This document shows, in pieces, positions 9,389-19,232 of a stretch of 64,000 nucleotides of DNA. The notes under the pieces were generated by a model. It did not search any database. It saw nothing but the letters and a program-made list of their open reading frames with translations, and was not told the DNA's origin. A program made the position numbers and the translations under genes. Origin of the DNA: an uncultured Pelagibacteraceae bacterium. Its GTDB lineage: Bacteria; Pseudomonadota; Alphaproteobacteria; Pelagibacterales; AG-422-B15. Location of the stretch: NCBI GenBank assembly GCA_902546615.1, contig CACCKE010000001.1:78409-142408 (forward strand), in the 5' to 3' direction. Position 1 is the stretch's first letter, and each line of letters begins with the position of its first letter.

Positions 9389-10561
9389 ATGAAATATGAA
9401 TTTACTATATTTGGGTTCGGTATTTCAGCTAAAATAACATCATGCCTTTTAGCCAGAAATGGATTTTCAGTCTGTCTAATTTCTGATAAAGATCAAAAGC
9501 AGGAAATATCTAATACTAACCTTGTCACATTCTTATCTAGAGGTTCGCTAAATTATCTCTCATCCATGTTCCCAAACACAAAAAAATTTGCGGAACACCC
9601 TGAAATTGACTCTATACACTGTGAATTAAACAGCCTGAGAGGAAACAAACCTCAGTCCATAAAGTTTAATGATGGAGAAAAGCAAAATCTTGGAAAAATT
9701 GTAAAAAATACAGACTTAGAAAAATACTTAGATCAAGAGATAGTACAGTTAAGAAATATAAATATTATTCATGGAAGTTATCCCTCCATAGTAGAAAACA
9801 AAAAAGATGAAATTAAACTTAAACTTAATAATGGAGAAGAAATAGACACTGATTTATTTATAGTATCATCAAAAAAAAATAACATTGCTGATCTTATAAA
9901 TATTGATTTTATTAAAAAAGACTTAAAAAAGAGTGCTATCTCTCTAGATATTAATGGTGATATTAAAAATGCAAATTGTGCATTTCAAAAATTTACCGTC
10001 GATGGACCTTTAGCTCTATTACCTTATTCAAAGAATGAAGCTTCCATTGTTTGGTCATTAAAAAGAAATTCAAAATTATTGCACAAAGATAATGAAGAGC
10101 TTTTACAAATTATCACTAAGCACCTGAGTGAACAGGTTTCTTCAATTAAGATGATAAGCAATGAAAAATACAAGCTTCAATTTGTCTATGCCAAAAATCT
10201 TGTATACAAAAAAACAGTATTGCTAGGTAATATTGCTCACAATATACATCCTATTGCTGGCCAAGGACTTAATTTAAGCATTAAAGATATAGCTTTGTTT
10301 GTGAACCAGATTAAAAAATACAAATCTTTAGGCTATAAGCTAAATGATCAAATGGTTTTGGAAGAATTTGAAATGAAAAGAAAAATGGATAACACAGCCT
10401 ATTCATTTGGTACATTTTTACTTGATGATATATTTTCCAGTAATAACAACTTTGTAAATTATACAGCCCGAACAGGCTTGGGTTTAGTTGATAAGATTAA
10501 AAATCTCAAACAGCTTTTTATTAGAAGTGCTACAGGTGAGGATTTTTATAAAGCTCTTTAA
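9389..10561 (+). CDS. FAD-dependent monooxygenase, UbiH/UbiF/Coq6-like
   Basis: N-terminal Rossmann GxGxSA-like, C-terminal LLGNIAHNIHPIAGQGLNLSIKDIALF motif. Confidence 0.85.
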   Translation: MKYEFTIFGFGISAKITSCLLARNGFSVCLISDKDQKQEISNTNLVTFLSRGSLNYLSSMFPNTKKFAEHPEIDSIHCELNSLRGNKPQSIKFNDGEKQNLGKIVKNTDLEKYLDQEIVQLRNINIIHGSYPSIVENKKDEIKLKLNNGEEIDTDLFIVSSKKNNIADLINIDFIKKDLKKSAISLDINGDIKNANCAFQKFTVDGPLALLPYSKNEASIVWSLKRNSKLLHKDNEELLQIITKHLSEQVSSIKMISNEKYKLQFVYAKNLVYKKTVLLGNIAHNIHPIAGQGLNLSIKDIALFVNQIKKYKSLGYKLNDQMVLEEFEMKRKMDNTAYSFGTFLLDDIFSSNNNFVNYTARTGLGLVDKIKNLKQLFIRSATGEDFYKAL

Positions 10562-11214
10562 TGGAGCTGATCGCTTTTTTCTCCAGAAAGATCGAAGATA
10601 TAAGATTGATAGAGTGCCTCAAGTGCGTGACCTCTCGTGATCAATGTTTTGGCTTCAAGAAGAAGTTGTTTTTCTTCGGGAGTGAAAGGAACCAATATTC
10701 CTGAATAATTTATTAATTGCTCAGTTGGAGTTTGTTTTATAATTTCCCAGTCAGCTAAAATCTTTCTATGTTCTAGATAACGTTTAACCAAAGCCAGAAG
10801 TTTTGACCGGTCAATGCTGTCACTATTTTGGCTCTCAGTATCAGTCTTAAATTTATCGTAGTTAGCGAGAACTTGCCTATATGGAGTAGTTACATCCAAT
10901 TCTTCATCGACTTCAAACCTTACAACGCCAGATAATGTAATTAAGTACCGACTATCCTCTGCCTCATTAAATGATGAGATGCGACCAACACATCCAACCT
11001 TTTTTAGAGATTTGTTTCCAGCCTCTTGATTTTGTGATGCAGGTTGTATCATGCCTAAAAGTCTTCCGGGGCCAGCAAGAGCATCATCTATCATTTGAAC
11101 ATAGCGTGGTTCAAAAATGTTTAAGGGTAGTTGCGTACCTGGAAAAAGAACTGCCCCAGTTAGTGGAAATATGGGGATTTTTCTTGATAGATCCTGAATG
11201 TTGATATTTTTCAT
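10558..11214 (-). CDS. LON N-terminal (substrate-binding) domain protein, COG2802 type
   Basis: IPIFPLTGAVLFPGTQLPLNIFEPRYVQMIDDAL...LGMIQP; start trimmed from track ORF 11301 to internal ATG (MKNINIQ) by homology expectation. Confidence 0.9.
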   Translation of the reverse strand: MKNINIQDLSRKIPIFPLTGAVLFPGTQLPLNIFEPRYVQMIDDALAGPGRLLGMIQPASQNQEAGNKSLKKVGCVGRISSFNEAEDSRYLITLSGVVRFEVDEELDVTTPYRQVLANYDKFKTDTESQNSDSIDRSKLLALVKRYLEHRKILADWEIIKQTPTEQLINYSGILVPFTPEEKQLLLEAKTLITRGHALEALYQSYIFDLSGEKSDQLH

Positions 11215-11305
11215 GTTGTTATTAATAGTACAATAATTGTTATAAAAATGAAATAATCCGCTTATCTTGAAAAACAAGGCTTTTTCCATTAGAACAAACA
11301 ATATT

Positions 11306-11380
11306 GCGAGTGTAGCTCAGTGGTAGAGCGAAACGTTGCCAACGTTTAGGTCGAGGGTTCGACTCCCTTCACTCGCTCCA
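11306..11380 (+). tRNA. tRNA-Gly(GCC), CCA encoded
   Basis: GCGAGTG/CACTCGC acceptor stem, GCTC/GAGC D stem, AAACG-TTGCCAA-CGTTT anticodon arm, GGGTTCGACTCCC T arm, TCCA end. Confidence 0.97.
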
Positions 11381-11424
11381 AAATAAAAGAACACAACATA
11401 AGATAGTTTGTATAAACTCATCTT

Positions 11425-12768
11425 ATGAGAGCTTCAAAACTTGGTAGATATTCATGGACAATGTTTGATTGGGCAAACCAGCCTTTTTATACACTGATCA
11501 TGACTTTTGTATTTTCTGTGTACTTTACAGATGTCTTTATTGTTGGTGAAGACGGAGCTCAAAAACTAACTCTCACACAAACGATCTCAGGTTTAGCTAT
11601 TGCTCTTTTGAGTCCCGTTCTTGGATCTATTACGGATATAAAAGGAAACCGAAAACTATTAATGGGAATTACATCAGCGTTGTTTGTGCTAGGTATGGCA
11701 GTGCTTTGGTATTCACCACCGGGAGCTCCTGAAGGAATTTGGCTCGTGATGTTTGGTTTAATTCTTGCATCCGCAATGGTTGGATTTTCTGAGGTCTTCA
11801 ATAACTCAGTTCTAGCAACCATCGAAACTCCTGAGAACTCTGGTTGGTTAAGTGGTATGGGTTATGGGGTTGGTTATATCGCAGGTCTCATCGCATTAAT
11901 TTTATTTTTAATAATATTTGTTTGGCCTGGTGGTGAAACCGAAAATCTGTACGGTTTGAATACAAATGAATATGAACATATAAGAATTGTAGGACCGTTA
12001 TGCGCAATATGGTATGCGGTATTTATTGTTCCTTTATTTTTATTTACTCCAGATCTTAAAAAAAGTGATGTTACTGTGATTAGCTCAATTAAGATTGGAC
12101 TTACTAATTTTATCAATACTTTTAAAGAAGCTAGAAAATATAAAAATATTTTCACATTCTTGATTACAAGGATGTTTTATCAAGATGCTTTGAATGCGTT
12201 GTTTGTAGTGGGTGGGGTTTACGCAAGTCTTGTAGTTGGGATGTCGCTCACTCAAGTCTTAATACTTGGAATTATTTTAAATATCTTGTCAGGACCAAGT
12301 TCAATTTATGGAGGCTATTTAAATGATCTAATCGGTTCTAAAAATGTAATAAATCTATCACTTTGGGGTTTATTAGTTTCAGGACTTTTAGGATTATCAA
12401 TTGATAAGGATACAATATTTTATTTCTTTACAGTCGATGAATACTCAGCTGGTGTTGAAGAATTAACATTTGGAATATTTAATTCTGTAAGTCAAGTTAC
12501 ATATATTTGTGTTGTCATTGGTATTTCAATTTTTTATGGCCCTGCTCAAACTGCATCACGAGCATTAATGGTTAAGCTTTCGCCTCAAGAAAAGATGACT
12601 GAATTTTTCGGTCTTTATGCTTTTGCTGGTAAATCAACAGCGTGGCTTGTTCCTGGATTGATGTCAATAATTCTAGCTTTTACTGGGAGTCTTCAATACG
12701 CAATGATTTCAATAGTTCTATTTAATTTAATTGGTATCTTGGGGATGTATTTTGTTTCGGAAAAATGA
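11425..12768 (+). CDS. MFS transporter, UMF1 family (Atg22-like)
   Basis: SWTMFDWANQPFYTLIMTFVFSVYF N-terminus, SPVLGSITDIKGNRK, GPAQTASRALMVKLSPQEKMTEFFGLYAFAGKSTAWLVPG. Confidence 0.92.
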   Translation: MRASKLGRYSWTMFDWANQPFYTLIMTFVFSVYFTDVFIVGEDGAQKLTLTQTISGLAIALLSPVLGSITDIKGNRKLLMGITSALFVLGMAVLWYSPPGAPEGIWLVMFGLILASAMVGFSEVFNNSVLATIETPENSGWLSGMGYGVGYIAGLIALILFLIIFVWPGGETENLYGLNTNEYEHIRIVGPLCAIWYAVFIVPLFLFTPDLKKSDVTVISSIKIGLTNFINTFKEARKYKNIFTFLITRMFYQDALNALFVVGGVYASLVVGMSLTQVLILGIILNILSGPSSIYGGYLNDLIGSKNVINLSLWGLLVSGLLGLSIDKDTIFYFFTVDEYSAGVEELTFGIFNSVSQVTYICVVIGISIFYGPAQTASRALMVKLSPQEKMTEFFGLYAFAGKSTAWLVPGLMSIILAFTGSLQYAMISIVLFNLIGILGMYFVSEK

Positions 12769-13262
12769 TTATTGATTATTTAAATTTCATTTCGAAAAAA
12801 AAATCACAAATCACAATATTCATTTTACTAAATATATGTGGTCTCATATTTTTTTTATTACCTCATGATATTTTTGCCAACATGTTGGATTTAAAGTTTT
12901 CTTATAATGAAGAGGTTGTAAAACGAAGTTTTGTCTTGATTGGTGAAGATGGCAGACAATTATATTTTTTTTCTGCACTTATTATTGATACTATATATCC
13001 CTTATTATATGTCTCTTTATTTATTGGCGCTTACTTCAAATTATTTAGAAAAAATGCTTTTCTGTTAATCTTCCCTTTGATGGCTGGGCTTTTTGATATA
13101 TCAGAAAATATTCAGGTAAGTTTACTTCTTTCAAATTTTCCAACACTTTCAAGTCAAAATATTTTTTACTCCAGTACATCTACATCTATCAAATGGATAG
13201 CGATCGGAATTTCACTTACTGTGCTAATTTATGGTATTATAAAAAAACTAAGATCAAGATAA
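12765..13262 (+). CDS. Hypothetical multi-pass membrane protein
   Basis: ORF overlapping UMF1 stop by 4 bp; about four hydrophobic segments; no family recognised. Confidence 0.7.
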   Translation: MIIDYLNFISKKKSQITIFILLNICGLIFFLLPHDIFANMLDLKFSYNEEVVKRSFVLIGEDGRQLYFFSALIIDTIYPLLYVSLFIGAYFKLFRKNAFLLIFPLMAGLFDISENIQVSLLLSNFPTLSSQNIFYSSTSTSIKWIAIGISLTVLIYGIIKKLRSR

Positions 13263-13268
13263 TTTAAT

Positions 13269-13868
13269 TTGAATAATACTTTATCACGAATTATTTTTTT
13301 GGTGCCTGTACTTACTGTAGTTATTTCTTATTTTTTTTCTTCACTTGGAGGTTATGTTGAGTGGTGCTTTCCTCTTTTGGATGGATGCACTTCAATTAGC
13401 AAAGTAGGCAGATATGGTGTTTCTTTCTACCTATATAAAATATTCATTATCCCATCTGTCATATTGATGATAATTTTCTGGTACCAAATTAATAAGTATT
13501 TTTACAAAAGTAACTTACTTTTGTTTCTTAGCGTTACCTCTTGTATTTTTTTAATTATTTATCTATTTGCTCTTGGCTTTGAAGGAAAATTTTATAGATT
13601 TATGAGAGAGATAGGAATATTTGTATTTTTTATACTCTCGCCTGTAAGCCAAACATTGCTTGTGTTTTCAATTTCTAACAACAAAATAAAATCAAAGTTT
13701 TCTCTAAAAACATTTTTGTTTGTGTATCTCCTCTTTGTAGTGGGCTACTTACTTATTTTACCTTTTGATAACTCTAATTATGAAAATGTGATTGAATGGA
13801 ACTTCGCGCTTTTAATATTTCTATTTTTCCCACTATTTAATGGTATGCTTAGGAAAACTAATGTCTGA
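13269..13868 (+). CDS. Hypothetical multi-pass membrane protein (TTG start)
   Basis: ORF immediately after previous gene; about six hydrophobic segments; overlaps the purH 3' end by 11 bp on the opposite strand. Confidence 0.65.
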   Translation: MNNTLSRIIFLVPVLTVVISYFFSSLGGYVEWCFPLLDGCTSISKVGRYGVSFYLYKIFIIPSVILMIIFWYQINKYFYKSNLLLFLSVTSCIFLIIYLFALGFEGKFYRFMREIGIFVFFILSPVSQTLLVFSISNNKIKSKFSLKTFLFVYLLFVVGYLLILPFDNSNYENVIEWNFALLIFLFFPLFNGMLRKTNV

Positions 13869-15423
13869 AATGACGATTTCCAGTAAACACCATTGAAATA
13901 CCAGCATCATTTGCTGCTTTTATAACTTCATCATCTTTCATCGAGCCGCCTGGTTGTATGACCGCTTTAGCTCCAGACGAAATTGTTACTAGCAAGCCAT
14001 CTGCAAATGGAAAGAATGCATCTGATGCAACAACTGAATTTTCGAGAGAGTTTGCATCAGATTTTTCCATTTCACTATTTTTTTGAGAGGCAATTTTAGC
14101 ACTATCAACTCTGCTCATTTGTCCTGCGCCAATACCAATTGTTTTTTTATTTTTGACATAAATTATTGCATTTGATTTTACATGTTTGCAAACTTTAAAT
14201 GCAAACAACATATCTTCAATTTCATCGTCACTTGGTTTTTTTTCTGTAACTACTTTGAGATCAGATTTAGTTGTAATTGCTTCATCATTTGATTGGACTA
14301 GAATTCCTCCCTCAATACTTTTGTAGTTTTGAGAGTCATTATTTTTGTGTGCTGACGATAAAGTAAGAACTCGTAAATTGTTTTTTGACTTAAAAATTTC
14401 TTTGGCTTCCTTACTAACATTTGGTGCAATAATAACTTCAGTAAATATTTTTATAATTTCAGAGGCTGTTTCTTTATCGATTGTTTGGTTAAGTGCAACG
14501 ATACCTCCAAATGCACTGGTTGTATCACACGAAAATGCTTTCATATAAGCTTCACAAAGTGAACTCCCACTAGCAACACCACAAGGGTTCGCATGCTTGA
14601 TAATAGCGACACTAGGAGTGTCTTCGTCAAATTCTTTTATTAATTGTAATGCTGCGTCAGCATCATTAATATTATTATAACTCAATTCTTTTCCTTGAAG
14701 TAATTTTGCATGTGGTATCCCTGATTGCTGCATGGATGACTTATAGAGACTTGCTGACTGATGAGGGTTTTCACCGTAGCGAAGTGTAGAAGATAATCTT
14801 GCAGCTGTTGAAAACTTATTAATAGGTTCGTTGGTATTTCTATGGAACCAATTACTGATTAAAGAATCGTAGTAAGCGGTAGTCGAAAATGTTTTTGCAG
14901 CAAGTGCCTTTCTAAACGTCAAAGTTGTTGAACCTTTTTTTTCATTGAGCTCATTAATGAGATCATCGTAATCGCCAACATCAGTTATTACTGTGACAAA
15001 TTGATGATTTTTAGCCGCAGACCGCAACATTGCTGGCCCTCCAATATCAATATTTTCTATGCAAATTTCTTCACTTTCCTCTGATTTTATCGTTTCTTCA
15101 AAGGGGTAAAGATTTACAATTATTAAGTCAATATCTTCTATGTCATGTTCCTTTTGAGACTGAACATGGTTCTTATCATCTCTTTTTGAAAGCAAGCCAC
15201 CGTGAACATTTGGATGTAAAGTTTTAACACGTCCATCCATCATTTCTGGGAAATTTGTTAAAGAAGATACATCCGTCACATCAACACCCATGTCCGCAAT
15301 TGCTTTTGCAGTACCACCCGTTGAAACTATTTTAATATTATGTTCTTTGAGTGCTTGAACAATTTTTTCGAGACCTGATTTATCTGAAACAGAAATCAGT
15401 GCGGTTTTAATTTTTATATCCAA
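13858..15423 (-). CDS. purH: Bifunctional AICAR formyltransferase/IMP cyclohydrolase
   Basis: ALISVSDKSGLEKIVQAL, VSTGGTAKAI, GRVKTLHPNVHGG, LRYGENPHQSASLY, IKHANPCGVA, SDAFFPFADGL. Confidence 0.97.
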   Translation of the reverse strand: MDIKIKTALISVSDKSGLEKIVQALKEHNIKIVSTGGTAKAIADMGVDVTDVSSLTNFPEMMDGRVKTLHPNVHGGLLSKRDDKNHVQSQKEHDIEDIDLIIVNLYPFEETIKSEESEEICIENIDIGGPAMLRSAAKNHQFVTVITDVGDYDDLINELNEKKGSTTLTFRKALAAKTFSTTAYYDSLISNWFHRNTNEPINKFSTAARLSSTLRYGENPHQSASLYKSSMQQSGIPHAKLLQGKELSYNNINDADAALQLIKEFDEDTPSVAIIKHANPCGVASGSSLCEAYMKAFSCDTTSAFGGIVALNQTIDKETASEIIKIFTEVIIAPNVSKEAKEIFKSKNNLRVLTLSSAHKNNDSQNYKSIEGGILVQSNDEAITTKSDLKVVTEKKPSDDEIEDMLFAFKVCKHVKSNAIIYVKNKKTIGIGAGQMSRVDSAKIASQKNSEMEKSDANSLENSVVASDAFFPFADGLLVTISSGAKAVIQPGGSMKDDEVIKAANDAGISMVFTGNRHFRH

Positions 15424-15424
15424 T

Positions 15425-16081
15425 TTAATGGCCTCTTAGTTTTTCAATATTATTTGCATATTCACTTGGGCCGCCTTTAAAAGTTGTGGTACCTGCAACA
15501 ATCATATCGGCACCTGCATCAATTACTGATTGAACATTGTCAAAATTAATTCCTCCATCAACTTCTAAATGAATATCCCTACCAGACTTATTAATTTCTT
15601 CTCTAAGGTTTGATAATTTATCAAGAGCTGTTGGAATGAATTGCTGACCACCAAAACCTGGGTGGACACTCATTACTAAAATCAGATCAAGTTTATCCAT
15701 AAAGGGTTTTACAACTTCCCATTTAGTATCTGGGTTGATTGCAAGTCCAGCCTTTACATTTAATGATTTAATTTTATTCAAACATGCTTCAGTATCATCA
15801 TTTGCTTCGGGATGAACTGAAACAATATCTGCTCCAGCTTCAACAAACTTTTCGATATAAGGCTGTACAGGATCGATCATCAAATGAACATCAAATGGTA
15901 ATGAAGATTTATCTCTTATTGATTTAACCACATCTGGACCTATTGTGAGATTGGGAACAAAGTGTCCATCCATTACATCTACGTGTATGTAGTCTGCCCC
16001 GGCTTGAGTGATATTAACGACTTCATCACCTAGTGATGAAAAGTCTGATGCTAGTATAGAAGGTGATATTTTAACCGACAT
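15425..16081 (-). CDS. rpe: Ribulose-phosphate 3-epimerase
   Basis: ISPSILASDFSSLGDEV, HVDVMDGHFVPNLTIGP, MSVHPGFGGQQFIP, LEVDGGIN. Confidence 0.97.
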   Translation of the reverse strand: MSVKISPSILASDFSSLGDEVVNITQAGADYIHVDVMDGHFVPNLTIGPDVVKSIRDKSSLPFDVHLMIDPVQPYIEKFVEAGADIVSVHPEANDDTEACLNKIKSLNVKAGLAINPDTKWEVVKPFMDKLDLILVMSVHPGFGGQQFIPTALDKLSNLREEINKSGRDIHLEVDGGINFDNVQSVIDAGADMIVAGTTTFKGGPSEYANNIEKLRGH

Positions 16082-16178
16082 TATTGTGAAGCATTATTTC
16101 TCTGTATAACAGAAAGGTTTGTTGTTTCCCACTGTTTTCATACTTTGATTAGCGACAAATAGAGATTACATTATATAT

Positions 16179-16334
16179 ATGAACAATAAAAAAAAAGAGG
16201 CTGTTGAAGTCACTGAAGATAAGAAAACTAACTCAAAACTACCTAAAAAAAAGAAAGAAATAGGTGGTGCAGACGGCCCTGAACCAACTCGCTTTGGTGA
16301 TTGGGAGAAAAAGGGAATTACCTCAGACTTTTAG
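16179..16334 (+). CDS. Succinate dehydrogenase assembly factor 4-like (DUF1674), 51 aa; not in the supplied ORF track
   Basis: Manual translation: MNNKKKEAVEVTEDKKTNSKLPKKKKEIGGADGPEPTRFGDWEKKGITSDF*; contains the DUF1674/SdhAF4 GGxxGPEPTRxGDWExKGxxxDF signature. Confidence 0.92.
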   Translation: MNNKKKEAVEVTEDKKTNSKLPKKKKEIGGADGPEPTRFGDWEKKGITSDF

Positions 16335-16340
16335 AATATC

Positions 16341-16757
16341 TTAGAGCACTTGATCAAATTTTTTTGGCTTCCAATCCTTTGGGGCCAGTTCTAAATCTTC
16401 AAATTCAAAAGCGGGTGCGACCGTGCATCCAATTAAGCTATATGCTCCAGTAGATTTTAGGGCAAACCAAGTTCCTTTTTTGACAGTGTACATAAAATTA
16501 TTATTAGATCCTATCTCATCAATTTGGAATTCTACACCATCCTTTGATGTATATACGTTTAAGGGACTGCCTGAGTAAAAATGTAAAGTTTCAGTTTTTG
16601 TTATTCTGTGCCAGTGTGAGTTTTCATGTGCTTCAAGTAAAAAATATATATGAGTGACATCATCATTTCTAAAAATCTCAACATAGTGACCTCCCTCAGG
16701 ATGTGGAGTCATTTTGTGTTCTTTAATTAAATCTGTAACAATATTTTTATCACTCAC
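16341..16757 (-). CDS. Cupin superfamily protein, DUF985 type
   Basis: HPEGGHYVEIFR, SHWHRITKTETLHFYSGSPL, GCTVAPAFEFEDLELA. Confidence 0.92.
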   Translation of the reverse strand: MSDKNIVTDLIKEHKMTPHPEGGHYVEIFRNDDVTHIYFLLEAHENSHWHRITKTETLHFYSGSPLNVYTSKDGVEFQIDEIGSNNNFMYTVKKGTWFALKSTGAYSLIGCTVAPAFEFEDLELAPKDWKPKKFDQVL

Positions 16758-16763
16758 TAGAAG

Positions 16764-18704
16764 TTACTTGTTCATTCGATTTTCAACCAGATCATTGACC
16801 ACAGCTGGCTCTGCTAGTGTAGATGTATCTCCTAAATTACTGTAATCGTTTTCAGCAATCTTTCTTAAAATTCTTCTCATGATTTTACCAGATCGAGTTT
16901 TCGGAAGACCTGGCGCCCATTGTATTAAATCTGGTGAAGCGATTGGACCAATTTCTTTTCGAACCCATGCAACAAGCTCTTTATACAATTCATCTGATGT
17001 TTCCTCGCCCGCGTTAAGTGTAACGTAAGCATAAATTCCCTGACCTTTAATATCGTGTGGGTAACCAACAACCGCTGCTTCACTCACTTTAGGATGAGCA
17101 ACTAATGCGGACTCTACTTCTGCAGTTCCCATTCTGTGACCAGATACATTGATGACATCATCTACTCTTCCAGTGATCCAGTAATAGCCATCTTCATCTC
17201 TTCTACAGCCATCACCCGTAAAATATTTTCCATCGAATTGTGAAAAATATGTTTCAATAAATCTTTTGTGATCACCGTATACAGTTCTCATTTGTCCAGG
17301 CCAAGAGTCTGCTAGGCAAAGAGAGCCTTCACAAGCACCTTCAAGAATTTTTCCTTCTGCATCCAGAATTTCTGGTTTTACCCCAAAGAAAGGTTTTGTT
17401 GCTGATCCAGGTTTCTGAGCAATTGCTCCAGGAAGAGGTGTTATTAAAATACCTCCAGTTTCAGTTTGCCACCATGTATCAACAATTGGACATTTTTTGT
17501 CACCGACGACATTATAATACCACATCCATGCTTCAGGGTTTATGGGCTCACCGACGGTACCTAATAGTTTTAGAGATGATCTGCTTGTTTTTTTAACAGG
17601 ATCTTCACCTTCCCGCATTAACGCTCTAATCGCAGTTGGTGCGGTATAGAAAATATTAATCTTATGTTTATCGACCACTTCCCAAAATCTTGAGGCACTT
17701 GGATAGTTCGGAACACCCTCAAACATGACAGTGACGGCGCCATTCGCTAACGGGCCATAAACAATATAACTGTGTCCTGTAACCCAACCTACATCCGCTG
17801 TGCACCAATAAACATCACCATCTTTATAATCAAAGACATATTGATGTGTCATCGAGGCATAAACCATATAACCACCGGTTGTGTGCATGACCCCTTTCGG
17901 TTTTCCAGTTGATCCAGATGTATATAATATAAAGAGAGGATCTTCTGCTGACATTTCTTCAGGTGGACAATCATCAGATTCTTTTTCGGTCAGTTCGTGA
18001 TACCAAACATCTCTATCATCGACCCAACCAATATCTCCACCTGTTCTTTTAACAACAATACAATGACGAACTCCACCCGAGATCGAAATTGCTTCATCTG
18101 TATTTTTCTTCAATGGAATTGCTTTGCCCCCTCTTACGCCTTCATCCGCAGTGATCACAATATCTGATTTACAATCACTAATTCTTCCAGCTAACGAGTC
18201 TGGAGAGAAACCCCCAAATACAACTGAGTGAATTGCACCAATTCTTGTACACGCTAGCATTGCGTAAGCCGCTTCTGGTATCATTGGCATATAAATTGTT
18301 ACACGGTCACCTTTTTTAACTCCAAGAGATTTCATGCCATTAGCAAGTTTTGATACCTCACTGTGTAATTCTTTATAAGATATGTGTTTTGAATCTGCTG
18401 GATCATCGCCCTCCCAAATGATTGCGGTTTGATCTCCTTTATCTTTTAAATGTCTATCAATACAGTTGCTTGATGCGTTGAGTGTACCGTCGTAGTACCA
18501 CTTGATTGAGAAATTATCTTTATTGTAAGAAACATCTTTTACTTTTGTATACGGTTTAATCCAATCAATTCTTTTACCGTGTTCACTCCAGAATTCTTCA
18601 TTGTTATTGAGAGAATTTTCATACCATTCATTATATTTATCTGCATTAATCTGTGCCTCTGCAGACCATTCACTGCTCACTTCAAACTTTTCATTTTCAC
18701 TCAT
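16764..18704 (-). CDS. acs: Acetyl-CoA synthetase
   Basis: [101 protein letters not shown]. Confidence 0.98.
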   Translation of the reverse strand: MSENEKFEVSSEWSAEAQINADKYNEWYENSLNNNEEFWSEHGKRIDWIKPYTKVKDVSYNKDNFSIKWYYDGTLNASSNCIDRHLKDKGDQTAIIWEGDDPADSKHISYKELHSEVSKLANGMKSLGVKKGDRVTIYMPMIPEAAYAMLACTRIGAIHSVVFGGFSPDSLAGRISDCKSDIVITADEGVRGGKAIPLKKNTDEAISISGGVRHCIVVKRTGGDIGWVDDRDVWYHELTEKESDDCPPEEMSAEDPLFILYTSGSTGKPKGVMHTTGGYMVYASMTHQYVFDYKDGDVYWCTADVGWVTGHSYIVYGPLANGAVTVMFEGVPNYPSASRFWEVVDKHKINIFYTAPTAIRALMREGEDPVKKTSRSSLKLLGTVGEPINPEAWMWYYNVVGDKKCPIVDTWWQTETGGILITPLPGAIAQKPGSATKPFFGVKPEILDAEGKILEGACEGSLCLADSWPGQMRTVYGDHKRFIETYFSQFDGKYFTGDGCRRDEDGYYWITGRVDDVINVSGHRMGTAEVESALVAHPKVSEAAVVGYPHDIKGQGIYAYVTLNAGEETSDELYKELVAWVRKEIGPIASPDLIQWAPGLPKTRSGKIMRRILRKIAENDYSNLGDTSTLAEPAVVNDLVENRMNK

Positions 18705-18716
18705 AAGGAAATTATT

Positions 18717-19133
18717 TTATTTGATACCGCCGAGATTGCAAATAATTGTCCACGACTTTTTATCAATTGGCATAACCGAGAGGCGCGACTGTTTAACCAA
18801 GGCTAAGTGATTGAGTTTTGGATGCTCTTTTATTTGAGATAAGTTTACTTTGTTTTTAAGGGCCTTTACAGCTGCGACGGATACCATGCCAAAACGCTTT
18901 GATTTGTCTGTAGGATCAGGATGATATTTCTTAACGACTTTTACTATACCAACAATATCCCTTTCTTTGACCGAGTGATAAAAAAAACAAAGATCTCCTT
19001 TCTCCATTTTTTTCATATTATTGGATGCTTGGTAGTTTCTGACGCCATCCCAGCCCTCACCTTTACTGTCGGCTTTCACCTGTTGTTCCCACGACCATGT
19101 TTCAGGTTCAGATTTCATTAACCAGTAGTTCAT
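18717..19133 (-). CDS. EVE domain-containing protein
   Basis: MNYWLMKSEPETWSWEQQ...GWDGVRNYQASNNMKKMEKGDLCFFYHSVKERDIVGIVKV. Confidence 0.95.
   Translation of the reverse strand: MNYWLMKSEPETWSWEQQVKADSKGEGWDGVRNYQASNNMKKMEKGDLCFFYHSVKERDIVGIVKVVKKYHPDPTDKSKRFGMVSVAAVKALKNKVNLSQIKEHPKLNHLALVKQSRLSVMPIDKKSWTIICNLGGIK
19113..19133. repeat. Left copy of 21-bp direct repeat (TTTCATTAACCAGTAGTTCAT), equal to codons 1-7 of the EVE gene
   Basis: Exact match to 22546-22566. Confidence 0.95.
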
Positions 19134-19205
19134 CTAATTGTTTCTCCAATGTTTACGCCATTTTTGAATCATTGGACTTTCATTTTCCTTGGTTTTTTTA
19201 AAACA

Positions 19206-19230
19206 CGTACAACACAAAGTACTACACATT
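19206..19230. repeat. Left inner 25-bp repeat CGTACAACACAAAGTACTACACATT
   Basis: 23/25 identity, same orientation, with 22421-22445; itself two imperfect 12-bp units. Confidence 0.85.
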
Positions 19231-19232
19231 TA

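Noticed and set aside
10971-11301. N-terminal extension of the LON-domain ORF to 11301 and antisense ORF 10971-11204
   Set aside because: The extension reaches almost to the tRNA and does not match the family; the internal ATG at 11214 fits the domain start. The antisense ORF lies opposite conserved coding sequence.
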